NCBI GenBank assembly: GCA_021234155.1
Contig: JAJEKV010000012.1
Coordinates: forward strand, 6,019,789-6,083,788
Origin: Isoetes taiwanensis
Taxonomy: Eukaryota > Streptophyta > Lycopodiopsida > Isoetales > Isoetaceae
Reading direction: 5' to 3'
DNA length: 64,000 nt
Shown in pieces: positions 58,621-64,000 of the stretch. The notes beneath the pieces were generated by a model. The model saw only the letters and a program-made list of their open reading frames with translations, made no database searches and was not told the origin of the DNA. The first letter of the stretch is position 1. Every line of letters starts with the position of its first letter. The position numbers were made by a program, and so were the translations under genes.

Positions 58621-58718
58621 GTAGGGGTTTAATTGATGAAGGTTATTATTGTTTTGATTCTATGTTGTTGTAGGGGTTTAATTGATGAGTGTTATCATTG
58701 TTTTGATTCTATGTTACA
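58621..58718. repeat. 49-bp tandem duplication
   Basis: 'gtaggggtttaattgatga' starts at about 58621 and 58670; both copies end 'gttttgattctatgtt'. It falls within the PPR relic and duplicates its 'GLIDE.Y.CFDSML' segment. Confidence 0.88.
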
Positions 58719-59000
58719 AAATTATCTCTTTACACCACTAGCAGATCATTGCAGATGCATGCTTTTACTTTTAGGCAGAGCATGGCAAATAGATGAAGTT
58801 GAGGATTTTTTTTAAGAAATACCAATAGAGCCTGATTTGTTGAGTTGGGTTGAATTCTTGGGATGTTTTGAGTGCTACGAGAAAAATGCACCTTCGATCA
58901 TATGTTTGATTAATTTTGGGCAGATAAGAAGCAATTTCATGAATTAGTTGGAGTTCTATGATAAACAAATAAAAAAGGATTCAGTCGATTAATGATCTTC
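58625..59000 (+). pseudogene. Pentatricopeptide-repeat gene 3' relic (E-domain region)
   Basis: Frame 58633-58815 reads 'GLIDECYHCFDSMLQNY', 'LADHCRCMLLLLGRAWQID', 'EVEDFF', then a stop, then 'IPIEPDLLSWVEFLG'. Plant PPR proteins have here the pattern 'HY.CMVDLLGRAG.L.EAE.F' followed by 'P.EPD...W..LLGAC'. The match is clear, but the frame is broken by stops and by a tandem duplication. Functional PPR proteins of this type edit or process organellar RNA; this copy is dead. Confidence 0.6.
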
Positions 59001-59199
59001 AGAAAGACAAGATGCTTGCTGCTTATGGAAGTCAGGCTTGTTTCAATGAATTAAGATCATGAATGATATTAGGCTGTGCTATTGGTTTAGTGGCTGTGTT
59101 TCCAGCTCAAGGAATATCCAGAAATAAGATTGCATACTCTTTGTCTCTGACTACCAAAGAACCTCCTTCCTTTCGAGAATTCTTAGTCAAGTATTCTGT

Positions 59200-62100
59200 T
59201 TGATCTCTCATAATCTGGGCATTACAGTTTGATATTTAAATTTTGGGGTGTCAAATCATTTCATGAAATCATTACAAGAACCTTGTTGTAGACTTTAATG
59301 CTCGTATAGGTCGATCTTGAACTTGAAAGTGATATTTTAAACAAGCTAAACACTCTTTTTAAGGGAAATTTATTGACTTCCTAGAATGAGGAAAAATATG
59401 TCTTCTGGAGCCTAGGGTTCGATTCTCCATTCCTTTTTTTTTACGTGCCTTACTGCAGCTGTTGAATCTAACAGGTCAAGAATAGCGTACATAATGAATC
59501 TTTGTTACTTCATAGTAAATTTTATGTCTATGGAATCAGAGCTTTTCTAATATGCACTTTCAAATGTCAAATATAATCATTTCAGACTTCAGCTTTTCAT
59601 ATTTGTTGAAGGTACTCAATTTTTCAATTTTAGATTTTAGAACTCTTGTATTTCACCAGGGACTAGAGGTCTTCCACCTTTGGAGTAATTAGCAGATCAA
59701 GAAATTGCGTACCACCTCCTATGTGGTGTAAAAGAATCTTCTCCACATGATGGTCTGATGGATTTCTTTCATTTTGGTCACAAATGGGATGCAAGGACAT
59801 CCCATGTTTTGATATGCCACCATACCAGAACATATTCTACTTGTCTACTTGTCTGCAATTCATATATGGTTAAACATGCCCGATCTCTTAATTTATATCC
59901 TAAGATACCATATTGAACTACAGAAGGGAATGAATAAAAAAGTAATGCGTCAACCCACTAGTAGAACTTGACTTGAAAGCTCTACTATTACAACATTCTT
60001 AACAATCACCTCAGCAGAATGTGACTGAATAGAATTGATGCAAACAATGCTCTGTCATGATTACTACTATATCGGATCATAACATAAGCATGTGCTTATT
60101 AACATAAGCTCGTGTGTACCATGATGTAGTTCTAAGGTAATAGGTTTGAAACACGAGAGTTGTTTTAATGCTAAAATTTGCATATTAGTTGACACATCGT
60201 CTGTTGTGCAATGCTAATTTAAAGTTAAAAGTTTGCATGTCAATTGACACCATCAATGGATATAAGTTGCCACTTTCTGTTATCTTGCAATATTGGCCGT
60301 ATTTGGTTATCTTGCATATTGGTCTTGTCCAACAAGATATGCTTGTGTGTTTTTATCTTGAGCAAATGCAACATGTATCCTTGACCAAAAAAAAAAAAAA
60401 AAAGCAGAATTGCAGGCTTGGGGTGAAGATTGATTCTTGAGGAAGTCTGATCGAATTGCAACTGAGCAACAATTTGCTGTGCATGAAATCATGGTTAGAA
60501 TTTTGTAGACTTCCATTTCCATTGTTCCATTAGCTGAAGAGTCTGAATATAGAGTAGGATGAACTGAAGGTTTTACATAGACATGATTATATTTATCAAT
60601 AAGAGTGTTGAGTTTGTCTTTAGTCTTGTGTTTAGTTTTTTCTAGCTTTGGAAAATATTTAATATTGGCGAATATGTGGCAAAAGTCCAACAAATTGCAA
60701 AGGATTTTAAAGTTCAATGAGGTAAATGTTAGCAATACTCCAAGCAATGGTGCAATGGTGGAAGATGTTTAGTCAAATGTTTGAATTTCAATGGTTGTAC
60801 TTAAATAAGCCTTTATTATCTAGAGAGAGCCTTTAAATTACAAATTGACTTATGAACACATAATACATTCAAATGCATTGTTTCAACACGTTCTTTGTTC
60901 GCAAAGATAGGTGGCACGGTCATATTATAGAGGAAAATCAATGGCAAAGATAAGCAACATCAAGATTTCTATAAAGTTCCACTCATCTTGTTCTAGGAGG
61001 CAGAATTTTTCATTGATGAAAGATTTTGTCTAGTAAGCAGCGGTATTTAAGAGATTGTATTCCCTCCACAAGACATGATTAACAATTAGGAGAGGGTTTG
61101 ACCAAATAGATTGTTTTCTTCCTCTGTGTTCCCTTGAATGTTAACTATTTTGAAAGTGGAGTTTGATCGTTTTAGTGAAGTGGGACCTTTTAGTGAATGG
61201 ATAGCAAAGGCAAGAAATAAAGCACATGATCGAGGCTCAAATCAGGGTCTCCACGGTTGAGTATATCTTGCCATGCCACCACATCCAGACTATTACATTC
61301 TTACAGATTCACCATCAACTAAGGTACTTCCCAACAACATCAAACGGCTAAATAAATTGATTACTGCAATCTTCCTATTTGGCTTCCTTCTTTCATCACA
61401 CTATTGAATACATTCTTTATTTTGGTTAAAGGAGTACATTGTTGCTGCTTCAGCTCCAGAGCCAAAGTCATTAGTCAACTCAAGACATGTAAGTTGACGC
61501 ACATTTATCTTGTCAGAACTAATATACATTTGGTGTTCTAGAATGCTTCTTTCATGTTATGAAGCCAACTCAAAAGCATGATTCCCTCTTCTGTTGGCAC
61601 AAAGGTTCCCATACTCTGTTCTTCCATATTCTTTTGTAACTACTTGCTCTGTGCTTCTATTTGAAGCTATAACTTGTCTTGTAGCACACAACATTTTGAA
61701 GTTTAATGTAAGGGTGCACATAAATGGAATCCATAAGCACTGCAACATATCCTGCCTCTACAATACATATTAGACTTCTTGAACTAGGAAAGGCTATACT
61801 AAGCATGAGCGGGAGCTTAAAGTAGAAACAAAACAATCTTCTAGCTGCTGCAATTGAACTGGCGTTCACAATGATACAAATTCAACAGCTGCATAAAGTA
61901 GGAACATAGAAAAAAAAGGGGGAATTTCAAAAAAGGATGTTTGGAAAATACCTGAATTATGACATGGATTTTGTTCTTGCTTCTGACGTTGGCATCATTT
62001 GAGAATTGCCATTGCCAAATCTAAATCAGAGATATTGAGATGTAACAAACTTGCCATACTTACCTAAACATTATCGTGAATACATACTAACAAAATTCGT

Positions 62101-62215
62101 TGCACTTGATCGATGTCTATAAGGTGTATAACTTCTGACCTGCAAGTGGACTAGGCCGTTTCAATATGCAACTTGTAAAAATTGCCAAAGGGTAAACGAA
62201 AATGTAAGAGGCAAC
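59200..62215. other. Intergenic stretch, about 3 kb
   Basis: AT-rich, with no repeat or frame that I can assign. A poly-A run is at 60387-60403. Overlapping minus-strand frames at 60240-60747 and 61557-61869 have no known motif. Confidence 0.35.
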
Positions 62216-62222
62216 GCCCAAT

Positions 62223-62426
62223 TTAGAAAAATGATTTATAGGGAGCAAAGCCAACGTAGTGATTTTTTGCTATATTGTTCAAAGCCCATTCTAAAGCGTG
62301 CCTCATTAATTTCTTTGAAGCATCTACAAATATAATTAGCTCCTCCTCTAGGTTCTTTAATCCAAAATTCTTCTTCAAATTGTAGTTGCTACTGTTGTAT
62401 AATCTACTATCTCCAATCCAACGCAC
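62223..62426 (-). pseudogene. Possible universal-stress-protein domain fragment
   Basis: Frame 62426-62223 contains 'LIIFVDASKKLMRHALEWAL', close to the start of the USP fold in plant USP-domain kinases ('V.VAVDAS.E....ALEWAL'). Only the first strand and helix are present; the expected next strand is replaced by 'NHYVGFAPYKSFF' and a stop. It could be a single exon of a gene whose other exons I cannot see, or a fragment. I saw no kinase domain in the window. Confidence 0.35.
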
Positions 62427-62429
62427 ACT

Positions 62430-63699
62430 TGAAACTCTTAATTACTGCACAGGTAGAGCAATATATATTAAAAAACCATAGGAATGGAGAATTGCTCCAA
62501 TAAATCCATGCCTTCATTAAATTGCTTCCAGAACACACAATTCGATTAAATTCCTAAGTTTGTACATGAGCAAAAAGCAGAGAATACCTTGGCCACATGG
62601 AGATCCCCTAACGCCATGTAACTGCCTGCCTACGCTCGCCATGCTACCCAAGTGTGTGTCTGTATATAATAGGGGGTCAGGTTTAGTTGCAAGAAATTTT
62701 TCTTCCCTCCCTGCGAAATGTCCACGATCTCCCTGTCTAACCAGTATACATCAAAGTACAACTTCAAGCAAAATAAATTACCTGTTCCTATGCCGGTAGA
62801 ACATTTTGTCGAGTGCTCTTCAAACAAACAGCACAACCACCAATTGCAAATACGTCTTCCATGTCCAGCCACACGTTTAATCTGATTGCATGGAATTGTT
62901 TTAAAAAAATGCAGTAAATTGTAAAGATGGTAGGAGATGCTATCATTTACATCATTTAAAAACACAGAGGAAATAAAAAGTGGATGCCAAATGCAGCTCC
63001 ATCATAGCTGTGACATGAGCGTGCTCAACCAGGCTGCTCGACAGCCAATACAACTACAAATGCCAAAACATATTCACTAAATAGTATGATGTAGTCGAGA
63101 ATTGGTCTGCTATAGTCTGTAGCCTATGGATGTCTTAAATCATTGTAGAAAACACTCTGCGGCATCGAAAAACAAATAATGCATTGATATTAGAATAAAA
63201 GCACAAGATCCACATAAATTATCAACCTCTATTAAGAAATAGCCAGAAGGGACTTCCAACTTTGCATGCTCTGAGACTTATCAGATTATAACAGTGCCTA
63301 AGACATAGTAATTTCAAATAATAAGATCTATCTTGCCTTAAGTCATCTCAGGCTTTTCTACAGCTGATTAGCAAAGCAATGTAGTTAAAAAAGCTTCTCC
63401 TTAGTCCATAGAATTCTAGTGCGTAATGTCATGGTGATGGTGAGATATTCATATCCACATTATGCCCATCAGAAGCAGCAAATACAATGAGATTAGCAGA
63501 ACCAATGCCAATATAAAGATTATGCAAAAGCTGATAAGAATCTGCACTGCTTCCTATACCTTGTAAGCAAGCATCCACAGATTATGCAGTTCAATAGCAA
63601 GTGCTGAGATATATATCAGCATGATCTGAGGCTTCATAAAACAAATAGAGCTCGGCAAATAGTAGCTAAAGAAATTAGTATGCCACTATTAACTTAAAT
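62430..63699. other. Intergenic stretch
   Basis: No gene recognised. The minus-strand frame 62965-62630 has three Cys-containing stretches but no family pattern. Confidence 0.35.
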
Positions 63700-63707
63700 G
63701 AGCCTAA

Positions 63708-63947
63708 AACCCGGGGGATTCACCTTTCATTAGCGTATAACCCATAAGAGTTCAACGGAGGGTGTTTTTTGGATCATTTGCATACGTATACTTAGGGGTT
63801 AGGGGTGTTTTTAGGCACTGATCTAGAGCAGTATCTATACACATAGGGGTCAAATTGCCTTTTAAAAATGTGTATACAAGGGTAGTTTTTTGCTACCCTC
63901 CGAACGCAGATGCCATACCCTCTTTATGTATAAGTGCATCCCCCGGG
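63708..63947. mobile_element. Miniature TIR element, 240 bp, with 8-bp target duplication
   Basis: Ends CCCGGGGGATTCACC (left) and, on the minus strand, CCCGGGGGATGCAC (right). Flanked on both sides by GCCTAAAA (63700-63707 and 63948-63955), an exact 8-bp duplication, as made by hAT-type transposases. Subterminal 'gcatctgcgttcggagg' and 'gtagcaaaaaac' match the ends of the 2.5-kb element at 45351-47882. No coding capacity. Confidence 0.85.
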
Positions 63948-64000
63948 GCCTAAAAGAAGTACCTGATTATTGGATGCTATTAGCCGAGAACCCATCAAAA

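Overview
This window looks like nuclear DNA of a land plant. It holds a spliced plant-type cyclin B1 gene, a small gene resembling the mitochondrial PET100 assembly factor, PPR-gene relics, and Copia elements primed by initiator-methionine tRNA. The mixture of LINE types, with C-terminal CCHC-like fingers and microsatellite tails, suggests a seed-free plant such as a fern or lycophyte. That placement is an inference. There are no operons, and most of the window is nested mobile DNA.

Layout. 1-11.1 kb: an old Copia element (minus strand) is split by a younger, complete Copia element at 2959-8937, which has two LTRs, a PBS, a PPT and a perfect 5-bp target duplication. 11.2-11.9 kb: chromodomain-type Ty3/gypsy debris. 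12.4-13.7 kb: an intact stand-alone 428-codon gag/LINE-ORF1-like frame. 15.1-18.0 kb: a cyclin B1 gene that I resolve into 15 coding exons, predicted 609 aa, with internal tandem exon duplication and a mitosis-type MSA box upstream. 19.6-24 kb: PPR relics, short repeats and a LINE 3' end. 25.4-25.8 kb: the PET100-like gene, with a Tourist-like MITE close upstream. 28.0-34.1 kb: a LINE (family A), nearly full length but interrupted by a foldback/tandem-repeat insertion. 34.3-44.5 kb: two related PIF/Harbinger transposons with 12-bp terminal inverted repeats, each with a Myb/SANT-like gene, a DDE transposase gene and a third, unrecognised gene. They are separated by a second family-A LINE fragment, and all of these pieces abut long (GA)n tracts. 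45.4-47.9 kb and 63.7-63.9 kb: a large and a miniature member of one TIR family. 48-55.5 kb: several family-B LINE copies, all ending in the same 3' motif plus (ATTCT)n. 55.5-64 kb: mostly unannotatable sequence with a PPR relic, a possible universal-stress-protein exon and small duplications.

The two host genes that look functional are cyclin B1 (entry into mitosis; destruction box and MSA promoter element visible) and the PET100-like gene (cytochrome c oxidase assembly). The observations I rate most worth checking are: the conserved third ORF of the PIF elements; the exon duplication in cyclin B1; a LINE whose ORF1 and ORF2 share one frame separated by a single TAG, with no AUG ahead of the endonuclease; and the repeated association of LINE-A and PIF elements with (GA)n tracts. 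All reading was by eye. Splice sites and boundaries are predictions.
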